From positions 14,726,049 through 14,790,048 of the forward strand of contig OU452238.1 of assembly GCA_911728455.2 (NCBI GenBank): a DNA stretch of 64,000 nt. Direction: 5' to 3'. Under the pieces are notes generated by a model. That model was not told where the DNA came from. It did no database searches and was given only the letters and a program-made list of their open reading frames with translations. This document shows positions 45,457-60,400 of this stretch, one piece after another. This DNA comes from Marthasterias glacialis. Its lineage: Eukaryota > Echinodermata > Asteroidea > Forcipulatida > Asteriidae. Position 1 is the first letter of the stretch. Each line of letters opens with the position of its first letter. Both the position numbers and the translations under genes were made by a program.

Positions 45457-48400
45457 ATGGCAGCTAAAAACCTTGACAGTAGCATGCATGGCTTGTCCAT
45501 TGGTGAAGACCCAGCTCTTATGGCCACAGCAACAGCAAATCGTATGGCAGCTCAATTCTTTGAGAAATTTGAGCGCTTTGAGCTTCAAGAGACAATTGCT
45601 CAGACATCTTACCATTGGTTTGTGTCAGCAGAGGAACATAAACTTCAAGCTGAACCACCATCTGGGGTCATCATGTCCATGCAACCATTTGCAGATAACA
45701 ACTGTGTCTTGTTACTGCCACATGATTCAACCATTGAACCTTTAGATTATCGTGAAATTCATCAAGTCTTAAGAGAACTTGTTGTTGGTATTTATGGTCT
45801 AAATCAAGTTCCTTCATTGTCTCTTGAAGTGAACTTTGACCAAGCAACAACTTGTCAGTTACCTCCAGCCTACATAGATACTCATCTTGGTCAGACACTT
45901 ATTAATATAGATTACATGATGAAAGGATTATGGCATGGTGTGTATTTCCCACGAGATAAACGGATCAAGTTTAATGAGAGATGGCGCTCAAGTCTAGATG
46001 TAAATGCGCTAGGAGAACCCCAGAGTAAGAAAGTCATTTTGACTGAATTCACAATGGCAGGTAAGACATGAATTTAACATGTGAATGTTGAGAGGACCAT
46101 TTGATGTAAAGCTTAGATGTATCCTCAGTCCAACAAACAGTTGAAGTTGTTTTGATTCCTTGGTGACATTTGTGTGTGGGTTATTTACTTTCTATTACAT
46201 TGTGAGTGTTTGTTAACTGTAGAGTGGCTAGCACAGTAGTTGTTGTCATTCATTGTTTGACAACACATTGTCCATGTGTCTTTGTTTACTTGTGTGGTTA
46301 AAGTCCATGCCTTTTATAGTGATTACAAAAAGCAGACTTGTTGGTGCTGGTGCAGTGGAGTCTTTTTGAGTTGGCTTGATAATTGAGATGGAGCTATTAA
46401 AAAATGCCCAATGGTATGTGGTTTAAAGGGACTGTGTCGTCATGATTAGAGCAGGCCTGTGGCTGTGCATAGAAAGATGAACTCTCACCCAGATACCAGA
46501 TGACACAGCCCCTTTTTCAGTAGCCTGATTTCAAGGTTTGTGTACTTCCATAAAATAGTGGTGGTAGTCCATACACAGTGTGTAAATGTAACTGAAAAGA
46601 GGTTTAATGAAAGAAATGTTGAAAACTAAAAAATTTTAATACCGCATGATATGAATTTCATATCCCTCCTGAGTAGTGGTATTAGAATTTGAGTAACACA
46701 TAAAAAAACTATTGAATATTCTTTAAGTATAACATTTGAACAATTTTGGAATAATATTTTATAGTGAGGCCATTCATAGTTTTCTTGTGATCATGTTGAC
46801 CCCATGTTTACAAAAGCAAAAATGGCAAGTGGTGGAACTTAATTCTTCAGGATTTCAGCTTTTGTTTTCAGCATATACATGGTATCCTTCTAAATCTAGG
46901 GAATTAGCTAGTGTTGCAAACTGCTTACCAACCAAAATGAATTATTGGTATAATTATTGGTAGATGCAAACAATTTTAATAGCCTCATATTTCAACCCTA
47001 GCAGAATCTTCCTTGAAGGCTAAATTTCAACAAAACCCACATACATCCACTTTAAATAAAGTAAGTTTGATATTCTTTTGACTTAAGTGAGATTTCCAAC
47101 TGTTTTGCTGACAGAAATTAAATTCCCGTCCCATTAATATCGCAGGGTAATAATTGTTTATTGTTACTATTGAGTTGGGTTTTTCTGAAAACTTTTGCAC
47201 AGGTATGATGGACATAACTAAAGATCCAGACTTCTCCGGTATTTACAACAATATGCGTCTTTTCCCTATGAGTGAGCATGACGCTAATGCAGATAAACGG
47301 CTGTTTATGCAATACGTGGATGATATGAGTGTCCAACTCACATGGAGACAGAAGTCCATCCAGCAACATCAGAATCTGTTTATGATAGACGCTGGTTATG
47401 AAGTCACAAGTATTATCCGTCTTGGAGAAGAGAGAATTGATCATGATACATTTGAGCGTTTACAGACAAGATTACATGCTCATGTTGATGTCATCCAGAG
47501 GAACCTTGGCAATAAAGCAGAGACTCGCAGACAACTAGAGATGTCTAAACTGATCAGTTTCTTGATTCCATTTCTGATTGGAATGAGAAGAAGAAACAAA
47601 GTTCCTGATATCAAGAGATTGTTACCACCGTTGACAGGTGAATTAAAAACCGGCCTTATTTCAAGGTTATTGTAGTGGATGTTTATATTATACTTTTGGA
47701 CAATCTTGCTAGTCATGCTGCAGTCAATCATGTTTATTTTCCTGCCCAATAAGTCACCCAAAGAGGCCGCAATGCACCTTTATGCAAATTGTTCTGCTTT
47801 AGTTAGCACAAAAATTTGCTTACCATTTAAAAGCAGCCTTGTAAAATTGTGTCTTTCTACACATTGAGACCATGTTTTATTTCTTTAGTATTCTTTTTCC
47901 TGTACAGCTGATGAATGTAAGACAGAACGAGAACTTCCTCCATTGATGCTCTCCCCAACAATCCGCTGCCCTAACTTCACATCCAGCAACAAATACTTCA
48001 ACCTTCATGGGGGTATGACCTTTGACATTGAGACTGACCCCTGTGTGAACCCACCAGATGAAGTAATTGAAAGATATGAGGAGATTAAGTTGGAGGCGAT
48101 GGATTATCTTGCAAAGATTACTGATCCGAATCAACCTTTGCATGAGAACCTTCACGTACCAGTCACAGAGATCGGCGGCAAAAAGTAAGATCTGAATTTG
48201 TCCGAATATTGTGGTTTAACCAGTATATGCCAAGTCATTGTCATTAAGGGCAAAAAAATTAATAAAGGAATAAAAGAATGGTGACTCGGTCTTAATTGGC
48301 CATTTAAAACCATCGGTGTCGTGGCCCTTGTGATATAAGATCATGCAGTATTCAGGATTTTGCACTTAAACTGAGTGCTGGTTGGAGTGACTCGATATTT

Positions 48401-51400
48401 CTTTCATGCTGGTCAGAATTACCGAGTGGGATTCATGCAACATTATTACTGTTTCAGTTTTGTACATTTACCACTGGTCTGAAATGCAATGACATATACT
48501 ATCTTAAACAATGAATGACAGTATGTATTATTAATGAATGTTGTTGGCAGGTATTTCATCTTGTCCATGGATTTTGAGACTTACTACCCAGTGTCGCCTC
48601 CTCAACCTCTTTGGGCCCACGCCTTCTATGATAAGATTGCAGAGTTGAAACCAAAACGTCTTCCATTGACAGACATCCAGATGCATGAACAATGGAAGAA
48701 GAAATATGGCTATCATCAAGCCATTAAGTATAAGGTGTGTAGCTGAGATGAGATTCTTCTTCATTTTGAAACAAAATTTTTCTACTGATAATTTAACACC
48801 TGGATTCTTGATTATGACATGAATGATCTTATAATCATCACATTGACTGGACGCTGTGATTGGTTGGATTTACTTCATGTACAGTTTATTCGGTTAAAAG
48901 TGTATATTTATCCATTCATTTTGTAATCAACTTGAAAATGAGAAAGTAAAGTTGTCATTGTTGTCTTGAATAATACAGAATCTTCAATCTGGCCTGAAGA
49001 TGTCATCAGTTCGAGGACTGGTGTCCATCTTACAGACACTGGCTAGGAAGTGTCCCCCGTCTCGCCTTAGTAAACAAGATGAGGATGGCTACACATGTAT
49101 GCACCATGCTGCTAAACACAATCGCCCACTTGTGATTGAGTTATTGCTAATACAGAGACAAGATATTGATGTAAGAAGACATCATCTTACAAATCCAAAT
49201 GGTGAGTGGACTTTTACTAAGTCTAATAGTCTTAGGTGAATAGATTATACTTCATTAAAACATAGTAAGTGGATCAAACCTAGTAAAGTGAAAAAGCAGC
49301 ATCATCTCACAGACTTTACATTATAGATATGCAAAGTTAAACCTTCTAAATGACACAGTAAGTTAATGGAAGTAAATTGACTTTTGAATGGTGGCGTTTC
49401 ACCTTATCGGTGTAGGTTGACTAACAAATCATTTTAACGCCAGAAATAACTTTAATGAAAGAATAAGCAAAACAAATGATTTTGTGCTTTATTTATAAAT
49501 CAGTTTATCATCTTTTAAACAGTTCTACACTATGGTTTATTTTGGAATGATTGATGGTAACTAACCCATTTACCCACTTTTTCTGATCCTATAATATTGT
49601 CATGATACCCAGCGAATGAAATCTGTGGAGGTAAGAGACTAACAGTCAGTAGCATGTTGCCATGTCACACAAAACACTTAAGTTCACTCATTCAATGTTC
49701 GGTTTGATTTTGTAAACTTATTTGTCTTTTACTACCCATTGTCTGAGTTTGGACCAATGAGTTTCATACAAATGTACACAAAACACAGTTGTGGGGGTGT
49801 TGTTATCTTATCAATGAACTTTGTTTGAAAATACACACACACTTATTGGTTGCCATTTTTTGACACTATGCAAGGCACTGTTTTGTTTCAGTCAAATGCA
49901 CTGTAAAAGACTGCATTTTTGGTGACAATTGAATTGTGTCCAAAATTCCCATTTTTTCTGAAAATCCTAAGTTGAACACATGTCTAGTGATGTCTACTGA
50001 ACATTTAAATGAAATACTCACAGATTTAAGGTTAAGAAGGCACAGTTTTAGTTGTAAAAATAATTACATGCATGCTGTTTTCATTTTGTGTTGTCATTGT
50101 ATCATCCTAACTCATTGATCTTAACATAGCTCATCGTAGAACCAATAAAACCAAACATCTTAAACAAGCACAGCCTGATCCAGATGCTGGTGAGTGTCAA
50201 GGTGTCTAATTTGTCTACAATTGATCTCATCACATTTTGTTTCTTCGTTATATTTCTCTGATCATACTGAGAAATCACAGTACTTGTAAAGGAATTTCTT
50301 GTCTTTCATACTTTAACTGGAATCAGTTCAGACTGTAAACAAATCATATACATAGCTAACAGAGACTCTTAGTAGTTGCAGGTTTTTATCTTAGTAAAAT
50401 TTTTGCAAGAATACTTTTCAATTGTATAATGCCTAATTATTATGGAGTGAGTTTCGTAGATTGCTTAGTTACTAATATGACCGCCTAAGCATTTTTTTTG
50501 TTTAAAACAAAAAACTGGCTGCTTGTTAGTTGCAAAGAAAATAATGTTGCTAAAATTACTTCTAAAGCTTACAAATCATATACAAATAGGTTACAACTGT
50601 AGACCATTACCTCCCCATTCTTCTAGTAACTTTCTAACAATCTGATATTCACTGATTGTTTTTTTTAAATAATAAATTACTTTCTTGATTAATCACTACT
50701 ATTTTCAATAACTTTTGCACATTCTCGTCACATGCTGTTTTCTTTTGCATGATATTCTTTTGACCTGCACTAAACTCACTTAAGAAACCTTTCACTGATA
50801 TCACAAACACAACTTAACTAAGTTCAATAGAAATGTAAATGTATAAACGATTCATTGAAATTTTTTCAAGTCAAAAGGCCTACACTTTCTAGACAACTTT
50901 GAACCTTGCTGGAATAAGATCAGTCTAAGCATTCTGAATACATGACCCTTGCCACACTTGTAATGATAAAAAAACACTTTTCATTCTTATGTACTATTCA
51001 TAAATTATCATGACACAATATCTTGGCAGTAGTCAGGTCTCTGTGGTAAAATTCCACAAGACCGCAGGGCTTGCAGCTCAAATTTTTACCAAATCAGATT
51101 TTTTTTTTTCAAGACCAGAACCGAAATGACTTGACAGTTTAACATGTAAACTGTTTTTATTTGAACAAGCACTGAGAGAAGATTAATCTCATTTTTCTTA
51201 TGGGTATAAGTATGGTTTGATACTCAACAGAATTGAAAGATATTTATTAGACTCAAAGTCAACATTTGAATATAATCTTTTTTAAAGATATTACACAATG
51301 AGGTATGATTATTCAGTTGAAAAACAAAAGACCACTGGCCATTTCTGGTTGTGAGTTTACTGGTTCGATGCTAAAATCACCAGCCTTGTCCTGTGATGCA

Positions 51401-54400
51401 GTGAAAAATTGGAGCCCTGGTAGTGATAGACTATTTGTGTGCAGCTGCAATCTAGCTTCAACAATTTTATAAACAAATTCAACATGTAAACAGTGCATTA
51501 CCTTTTATAATGAGAACTTGGGGTTAGCTTTTTATAAGCAGGTGTCATGTTAATTGGGTCACCTGTTGCATTGTTTTAGGTACAACCCCACTACACCTTG
51601 CAGCTCGTTGTGGTTCCTTGGAGGCTGCTCTGTGTCTTGTTTCAAACCGTGCTGGTATGATCCTTGCCGATCCTGATGGCTGGGCAGCTATTCATCATGC
51701 TGCATTCTATGATCACGCCCCCATTGTCAGAATGTTTGTAAGGAAATTCATCGATCAGATGGAACTTGAGACCTGGGACAAGTAAGATCATCCTTACATT
51801 TAACTTTTCATCTAATAAATCTAATCTAGTAGATTAAAACATTGAAATAAAAACAGCAAAAGCAGATGATGTCAGGTTATTGTGCTTCATCAGAATTTGA
51901 ACAAAACTAACACCATTATGCTAAGTAGTTAAATTGAAGACACTATTTAGCATTCATATTATCTGTAATGTTAAGTAGTGATAACTTTCTTTATACTTTT
52001 TACCAAAGTGTTGATAAATCATATAAATTTTGTCTTCCAATTTCTTGACTAGATTAAGGCGGACTCCATTGTTGCTAGCAGCAAGTAGTGGTGCTTTAGA
52101 ATCAGTCAAGATCTTGATAGATCTTGGAGCTCATATCCGAAAGACAGATACAGAGAAGAACACCATGATACACTTAGCAGCACTCCGATTCCATACAAAT
52201 GTCTTGGAATTCTTTATTGAATGGAATCATCATGACGTCCCTGTGTGGCAGACACTCATTGGTAAGCAAATAAGGAGAAACCTTGCCGTCATAGCTCATG
52301 GTGTTTTAACTAGTTGGCACTGGCTAACGTGTATCCATGAAAGTTTTTTCGGGCAAGCAAATGGGCAACGTTAAAGCATGCCATTGTGTAAAATCGGAAT
52401 ACCGGAAGAAAGGTCGCCCGGCCATTCCACCGCCGAACGTGTACAGAGCACGGACATGCTGTGTAACGTTTCGTTTCACCCATCAAACAGGACAGATGGA
52501 GCTCAACATTTCACAAATTGTTGCTAGTGTGCAGGCATTATTGTGTAATCCCTGATTCCAGATGTTTATTTTTTTGTTCCAAGAAGAAGATTACAAGACA
52601 TCGAGAGGCTTCCACTATTGTTCATTCATTGTATTTCGGCTTAATGAAGATCAGTCAGAGTGAACTGGGGATCTTGCCTTGGATCCAGATTTAGTACCAG
52701 TTGTAGGCCGGAGCACATGGCTGAGGTGTTGCAATTCATGCTGCATAAATTTGACATTTTCTCGACAGAAAACAAAAATCACGGTGCAGTAAAGATAATC
52801 TGTGTTTTCTTGGCTTTGTCAATTCAAGGTTTTTGTGTGCCAGCGATTCTCTCAAAGAAAAACTATTGCAGCCATTCCGAGAAAATAATCCCGTCAGGCT
52901 GGCCGGGAGAAAAATTGAAGAATCGCGGCAGCAAGTAGTTAAACAATGTTTTCCCACATTATTATGACCTGTGACCGGTTGAAGTAGAATCATTTGTACT
53001 CTCTGGTACCCTGCTCATTGTAATATATTAATGTTCTTGACTGTTTGTAATGATTTTGTACTATTCTTGCAACATGGTGAAATAAATTCATTCATTCATT
53101 GTTTCAATATCTACTTTACAGGTATGCTGAAATCTAAAAGTTTCCAATGTAAAGACAGCGCTGTTCGATCTCTTGAAGTTCTTACAACATCAAATAAGCA
53201 ATACTGGAAACCAATCCTAGAAGCAGGTATATAGCCATTGATGTTTGATCTTTGTGTACATAACATTAGCTAAATGGGTTGTAACAAAATCAGCTTGCGG
53301 GTTACACATGAATGTTTGACCCGTGTATTGTGCGATCGTTTCACACTGCCAGGGTCCTACACAGATCCAAGTGGAAAACTCCCATACTGCTTTGCGCCAT
53401 GCAATGTCTGCTGCATGCTTGATAGCACCATGCACTCAACACGGAATGGAAATAAACCCCCAAGTGTTCACATTATGGCTTTGACACGTGTTGGAATTTT
53501 GGACACAGATCAATAGCTCTCAACCCACATCTTGACTAGGGTTGGTTTAGACTTGGATAGAGTGCTCAACACGGGTCAATGCCGGATTGAAATGTTGTAG
53601 TGTGAGAAGGTCAGTCAAACTTACACAGATCGGACCCGTGTCCAACACAGATTTTTCGTAGTGTGAAAAGTCCTACTGTAATCCCAACTGGTTTTGTTGT
53701 TGTTTTCATTCCTATTGTAGATGGAATTCCAGCTCTTGTTGAGATTCTTAAGATGCAGAAGCGTGAGATGCAATCTCTAGGTGCAGCAGTCATCTGTAAC
53801 CTCTCTCAGAGTCCGGAGATAAGAGATGCTGTCGCTAAATCTGGTGCCATTCCAACTGTTATCAAGCTATTGAGCTCCACAGAACATGATATCCAATCCA
53901 GGGCGGCAATTATTCTAGCTGATTTAGGTACTGTAGATGAGAATCGTAGCATGATCAGTGATGAAGGAGGTATACCTCCATTGATTCAGTTGATGGATTC
54001 ACAGCTTGAGGATGTTCTAGTTGAAGTAGTAAATGCTGTCCGAGTGCTATGCCTTGGCCATCATAGGAATCAAACATTAGTAGCTCAGCATGGGGGAGTT
54101 GAACCACTGGTGGAGTTCCTGCAAGTCAAATCTGGTATGTCTATATTTCTCTTTATATCATTATAATATCGGAAAGATGAGATCATCTAATGCCCTTGGA
54201 TTAAAGCTGGTTGGCTGATTGAGGTTCAGTTAAATGTTTGATTGTTTACAGAGTGAAGAATAATTCTTAAAGTCTCATTACATTGTGTGTAGAGTCCACA
54301 GACAATGACTGTATGGCCTGAAGAAGGTGATAAAACAACTCAACATTAATGTTTAAATCTTCTCGGTTAATATTAGAACTTTAACCTCTAACCTTTTTAA

Positions 54401-57400
54401 GCTAATAATAAAAAATACCAACAATTAGGTACTCAAGGCTTATTGCTATTTGTTATGACGGTTTTTGAAGTTCTTGAATTATGAGACTCATTTATGTAGC
54501 ACCTTGTAGGGGCTTACAAGCTGTTGAGGTGTATTCAGCAGCCACGGCCAGAAACACCGGGGCAAATCCCATCTCTTACAAACCCCATCTCTTAGTGATA
54601 AGGGCAACTGGGTTCTTTTCAAGACCGGACTTGAACCCACACTGTGCTGACACCTCATAATGTATGTTTATTTTGCAAGAAGTGGTAATGGCCTAGTGTT
54701 TCGACCCTAGCAGAATCTTTCTCAAGGTTAAACGACACCATCACACATACACTATATCTATAGACTGATTGATATTTATTTTGCTGTTTATGTGTAGATG
54801 TTTTACGAGCGGCTAGTTCAGCAGCTCTTGCTGCTCTTACAAACAACCACACTGCAAATCAAGACCTGGTAGTAGAACGTAATGCTGTAGAACCACTAGT
54901 TTCACTGATAAGAGGTCGTAATATCTCTGTCCAGACCAAAGCGGCAGCAGCATTGGAGTCTTTAGCAGAGAACAACCCAAAGTGTCAAGCTGCAATATTA
55001 GATCTACATGCACCTAGCGCCCTCATACGTCTCCTTAAGGTACATCATAGTATTATCATCAAACATTCAAATTGTGTTACTTGAGATAAAGCATGATTAC
55101 TCTAACAGAGCTGCCAACTCTCCCTGATTCTGCAGAAAATTCCCTAAAAATAAACTTAATCCAATTATTAAACTTTACTGAATAAATCCTCATACAAAAA
55201 CTAGCTCAATGCAATTCCTATGTGTGCTCTCAATCGGTTGGAGCCAGCTGGAGTTAAGTGGGCGTGGCTTACAATGGAATTACATCACGCTTACCGACAG
55301 ATTGGGCTTACTGCATGATTAACACACCCACTGTGATCATAATTATTAGATTTGGGCTCTGGATGTGAAGGAGCAAGCTGCCTGTGGTCTATGGGCTTTA
55401 GCAGGACACACAAGACCACAACAGAAGATGATTGCTGAGTTCATTGGCATCAGTGGCATTATTGATCTTATTGTCAAGTCGGAAAAGTTACAGTATGTTG
55501 GTGAGATTTAGATTTTATTGAAATTCAATCAGATGGGGTTTGATACATGAATATGAAGATGACATTGTCAGGTCTGATACTTCAGGGAGACAATAGAGGC
55601 AGTTGCCTTCATGACCCTGGTCATTACCTTGGTGCCCCTGGTCATTGCCTTGGTGCCCCCTGGTCATTGCCTTGGTGCTTCCTGGTCATTGCCTTGGTGC
55701 CCCCTGGTCATTGCCTTGGTGCTCCCTGGTCATTGCCTTGGTGCCCCCTGGTCATTACCTTGGTGCCCCTGGTCATTACCTTGGTGCCCCCTGGTCATTG
55801 CCTTGGTGCTCCCTGGTCATTACCTTGGTGCCCCTGGTCATTGCCTTGGTTCTCCCTGGTCATTGCCTTGGTGCTTCCTGGTCATTACCTTGGTGCCCCT
55901 GGTCATTACTTTGGTGCACCTGGTCATTGCCTTGGTGCCCCTGGTCATTACCTTGGTGCCCCCTGGTCATTACCTTGGTGCCCCCTGGTCATTACCTTGG
56001 TGCCCCCTGGTCATTACCTTGGTGCCCCCTGGTCATTACCTTGGTGCTTCCTGGTCATTACCTTGGTGCTTCCTGGTCATTACCTTGGTGCCCCTGGTCA
56101 TTGCCTTGGTGCTTCCTGGTCATTACCTTGGTGCCCCTGGTCATTGCCTTGGTGCCCCTGATCATTACCTTGGTGCTCTCTGGTCATTACCTTGGTGCCC
56201 CCTGGTCATTACCTTGGTGCCCCCTGGTCATTACCTTGGTGCCCCTGGTCATTGCCTTGGTGCTTCCTGGTCATTACCTTGGTGCCCCTGGTCATTGCCT
56301 TGGTGCTTCCTGGTCATTACCTTGGTGCCCCTGGTCATTGCCTTGGTGCCCCTGATCATTACCTTGGTGCTCTCTGGTCATTACCTTGGTGCCCCTGGTC
56401 ATTGCCTTGGTGCTCCCTGGTCATTGCCTTGGTGCCCCCTGGTCATTGCCTTGGTGCTTCCTGGTCATTGCCTTGGTGCTCCCTGGTCATTGCCTTGGTG
56501 CCCCCTGGTCATTGCCTTGGTGCTTCCTGGTCATTGCCTTGGTGTCCCCTGGTCATTGCCTTGGTGCCCCCTGGTCATTGCCTTGGTGCTTCCTGGTCAT
56601 TGCCTTGGTGTCCCCTGGTCATTGCCCTTGTGCACCTGGTCATTACCCTGGTGCCCCTGGTCATTACCTCGGTGCCCCTGGTCATTGCCCTGGTGCCCCT
56701 GGTCATTGCCCTGGTGAGTGTCAAGACATCGTGCATGCGTAATTTGAGGGTAATAGTTCTTGAACCGGGCACTATACTCCACATTTTTGACTGCTAACAG
56801 TGCCCTCTCATGGTGTAAACAGTGAACAGCAACTAAAAAACTGAATCTATGGAATTTAAAAGCATTCCTTCAATTGTAGAATTGTTCATGTGTTAAATGT
56901 TGAACAAAAAACAGTTCAGCTAAAAGAAAACAGATTTTAAAAAAAAAATTTAACATTTTTTTTCCCTTCATAATTGTGGTTGTCTGAGGTTTGTTATAAA
57001 ACAAATGGACTGGCATAATTTGGTCACTAGTGCACGTCTATCTCTCCTCGGTGAGTGACCAGAAGAGGGTCTTATTTTTGGCCTAGGGAACTAGATAGGA
57101 CCCTCTTCTGGTCACTCACAGTCCTTCGGGATGCATAGACATGCATTAGTGACCTTATTGCCAGTCCATATGTGTATAATAATGCATTCCTTGACTAAAT
57201 TGTTTTTTTGTTCTGTGCAGGTTGTATGGCAATGATAGCATTGACGAGAGCCAGCTCTGATAATCAGAATCGTATCGAGAAAGAGAATGGTATCCTTCCA
57301 GTTGTAAGAATTCTTCGTTCCAGTAAGACATCAGAGAGGGTCTTATATACTGTCATCAAGGCACTTGGAACATTATGTATTGGTAAGTATTAAAGAGTGA

Positions 57401-60400
57401 GATAGTTAGTTGGTAGGGGTGTTCATCAGTGAATGATAACAGAAACCAGTCAATGTTACATGATGTGTTGGTTAGTATTAAAATGGGACTCTTTGCAGAC
57501 GTGTTGCACATGACGTCAACAATGGGAAAAATCAGCCATCTTTAATGACAATGACAGCTTATTTTGGCCGCACAACTGTGCATTACGCGTAAGTATTGCA
57601 CACGGCATGTTGAAATGTACAGAGCTTGATGCGGCTGCAAGCCAAATTAGAAATTGTCATGGAAGATGGCATCTAATCGCAACCCATGTATTGCCAATAC
57701 TTGACTGTATGTACTGATTTTGATCCTGAGTCTTGATCTTTTCTAGGTGTGGCCAATGTCAATAATCCAATAACTCAGAGAAAGATTGCTGAAGAATACA
57801 CCATCTCGACACTCGTGAGTATCTTCAGATCCACCAGCAATGAATATATTAAAGTGGAGATTGCCAACACCTTGGCGTGTATCATTCTTAGAAACAAAGA
57901 CAACCAAGAACTACTCAAGCAAGAACCCCAGTTTGAGATGCAGTTACTACTCAACTTACTACATTCAAAGAAAAAGGTAAGTTTATCAAATTGTCTTGTG
58001 TTAGTAATCCAGTTTCAACTCATTTAGAAACTTACAGGACGTGTGAAATGGAGTCAGATTAAGAAATGTATTTTTGAAGTGTAAATACACCTTTTTCATT
58101 ATAACAGTTTCATATAAAAATTGTAAAATTAATTTTGAAGATTGTCATGCACCGCGAATTGCAAAACCTCGGCCGTGTGCCATGGCCTACGATTGGTATT
58201 AAATCCAGAACCAAGGCTGGATCTGTCCTGTTTGTATTGGTGAAATGAAGTGTTACACGACCTATGTGTGCTCTGTGCACGGTCAGCAGTGGAATGTCTG
58301 GGTGACCTTTGTTCCGGTATTCGGATTTTACACAGTGGCGAGTTTCAACGTTGCCCGTTTACTGGCTCAAAAAATAATTTTGTGGATACATGTCAGCTTG
58401 TGCACACTGGTTAACAAACTCTGTTACTCAAGAGCAATTGGTGAACTGGCATCAATCTTAGTCGAACCATAATCAGTGTGCATGTTGGATGTACATATAT
58501 TTAGAACCAGGACTTGTATTATTTTCAATGACGATATCCATGATTTGATTTCTTTTGTGTCATTAGGATGTTCAGCTGCAAGCTGGGAACTCTTTGGCTA
58601 CTTTTGCCTTCAATAACACCACCCAGCAGCTAGCTATAAGAGAGGCTGGAGGTCTTCATATGGCAATATTTCAAGATTTCTTAGAATCTGAAAATGAAGA
58701 GTACCAGGCACATGGTGCTTTCCAGGTAATAAGACATCAATCTTTTCTTCAGTAAAAAGGGCATCAATCTGGCAATTTGTTCCTCTATAAACACAGACCC
58801 CATAGCTGATAAAGGCAGGGTATACCTTTGGTAATTACTCAACAAATTAATGACCTTAAGAGTGTACTTTGTAAGAAGCAATGGGAAGCTGTTTGTAGTT
58901 TAGACACTGTGAGAAACGATTCCCTATGAAGTAAAGTGGTTTTTGAGAAAAAGATAATTTCTGACCGAAAATTTGAATCTCACAATCTCTACCTGTCTGT
59001 TGATAATCAGTTGTCAATAAGTTTCCTACATGTACATTGGCTTGCCACATTCTCATTGGATGATATGGCCTCAACTCTTTGGCTAATTACTCACCTTATG
59101 CTTGTTGTTATAGATTGTTGTTCTTGCTAGGGTCATCTTAGATCGAGATCAAGTTTCATTGTCAGCTGAAGGTGTGACAACACTTGTAAGATTGCTTCGA
59201 TCAGGTGATGACAATACTGTCATATTAGCAGGTAGGTAATCCTTTACTATAGAGGGGGCTATACTCATTTGAATAATTCCCCCTTGACAAAGTCTGACAG
59301 TTACCTTTTTTATATGAGAATTGTATATTTCTTTGGCAGGTACCCTGATGGCAAGCTTAGCTCATACTCGTGCTGGTATTACGGATGCGATGATCACCTG
59401 TGGATCTGTTGAGATATTGATCAATCATCTATTCTCCCAGAATGCTGAGGTGCGAGCTGCTGCTGCTGTTGCCCTCGGTTACCTCACTTTCAATCGCAAG
59501 GTAGTGTTAAAGTATTTAAGATCCGTACCATATCATTTAGGATTTGGTAAAATTAATTGGTTCTGTATTGTGTTGTTCTGAACTATGCAGTTTGATTGAA
59601 TTGAATTCTTAATCTTTATTGGACAGGCTACGAGAATACTTCTTGTGGCTACACGGAACACCCCTGGACTGTACCAACGCCTCATGGACAATCTGGATAA
59701 AGATGGTAAAATCTCACATGACTTCACCGATGAATTTAGACGAGCACAAGTTGTTGGATTACCAGCATTGAGGTGAGATATAAAATTGGTTTAGACTGCG
59801 AGGGCAGCAGACTTGTCATGTAAATCTCTATGTATGTGAAATAAGCAAAGTTGTGGTTGCATGATCCATCAGCAGATATCAGCGTTGTTCAAAGGAAGCA
59901 TATCTCAATTTTACTTCATATCCTGGGTAACTACCAAACGTATCATACTGTGTTTGTTTGATGTGTGAGTGAGAAGTGAATTTATAATCAAAGTAAAGTT
60001 TTGTATTTCTTCCGTATATTTAGTTTGGAGATTCATGGAGGGCCACCTGCTGTTCCACCACCAAGACCAAGAGGATTACGTAAGCAGACAAATCTCATGA
60101 TCTTAATCATTTGAAGGGAAAGCAATTACCCCTGTCAGTTCCATTGTATCTTTCTTTCCAGTTGTTTGTTGCACTTTTCATGTTGTTCATTCATAAAAAA
60201 AATTTTGATGCAAGGAACTACGTTACTTGAACACCAAAATTTGCCTGGTTTTTCAAAATGATTGTTCTCTGATACGATCTTTTTCAAATGTTTATGTAAA
60301 TTGCTTGTTTTCCATTTAGCTCGACCTAGAACCACCATGGGCTTCAGCAGTCGTCCTGCTACTGAGCAACAGAAAAAGCGCCCTCAAGGTCCACCAAGTC

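Noticed and set aside
55547..56797. Long open frames of 118-368 codons rich in LVIALV and GHCLGAPWSLP
   Set aside because: They follow the 23-24 bp minisatellite in all three plus-strand frames and lie inside an ANKAR intron; not a protein.
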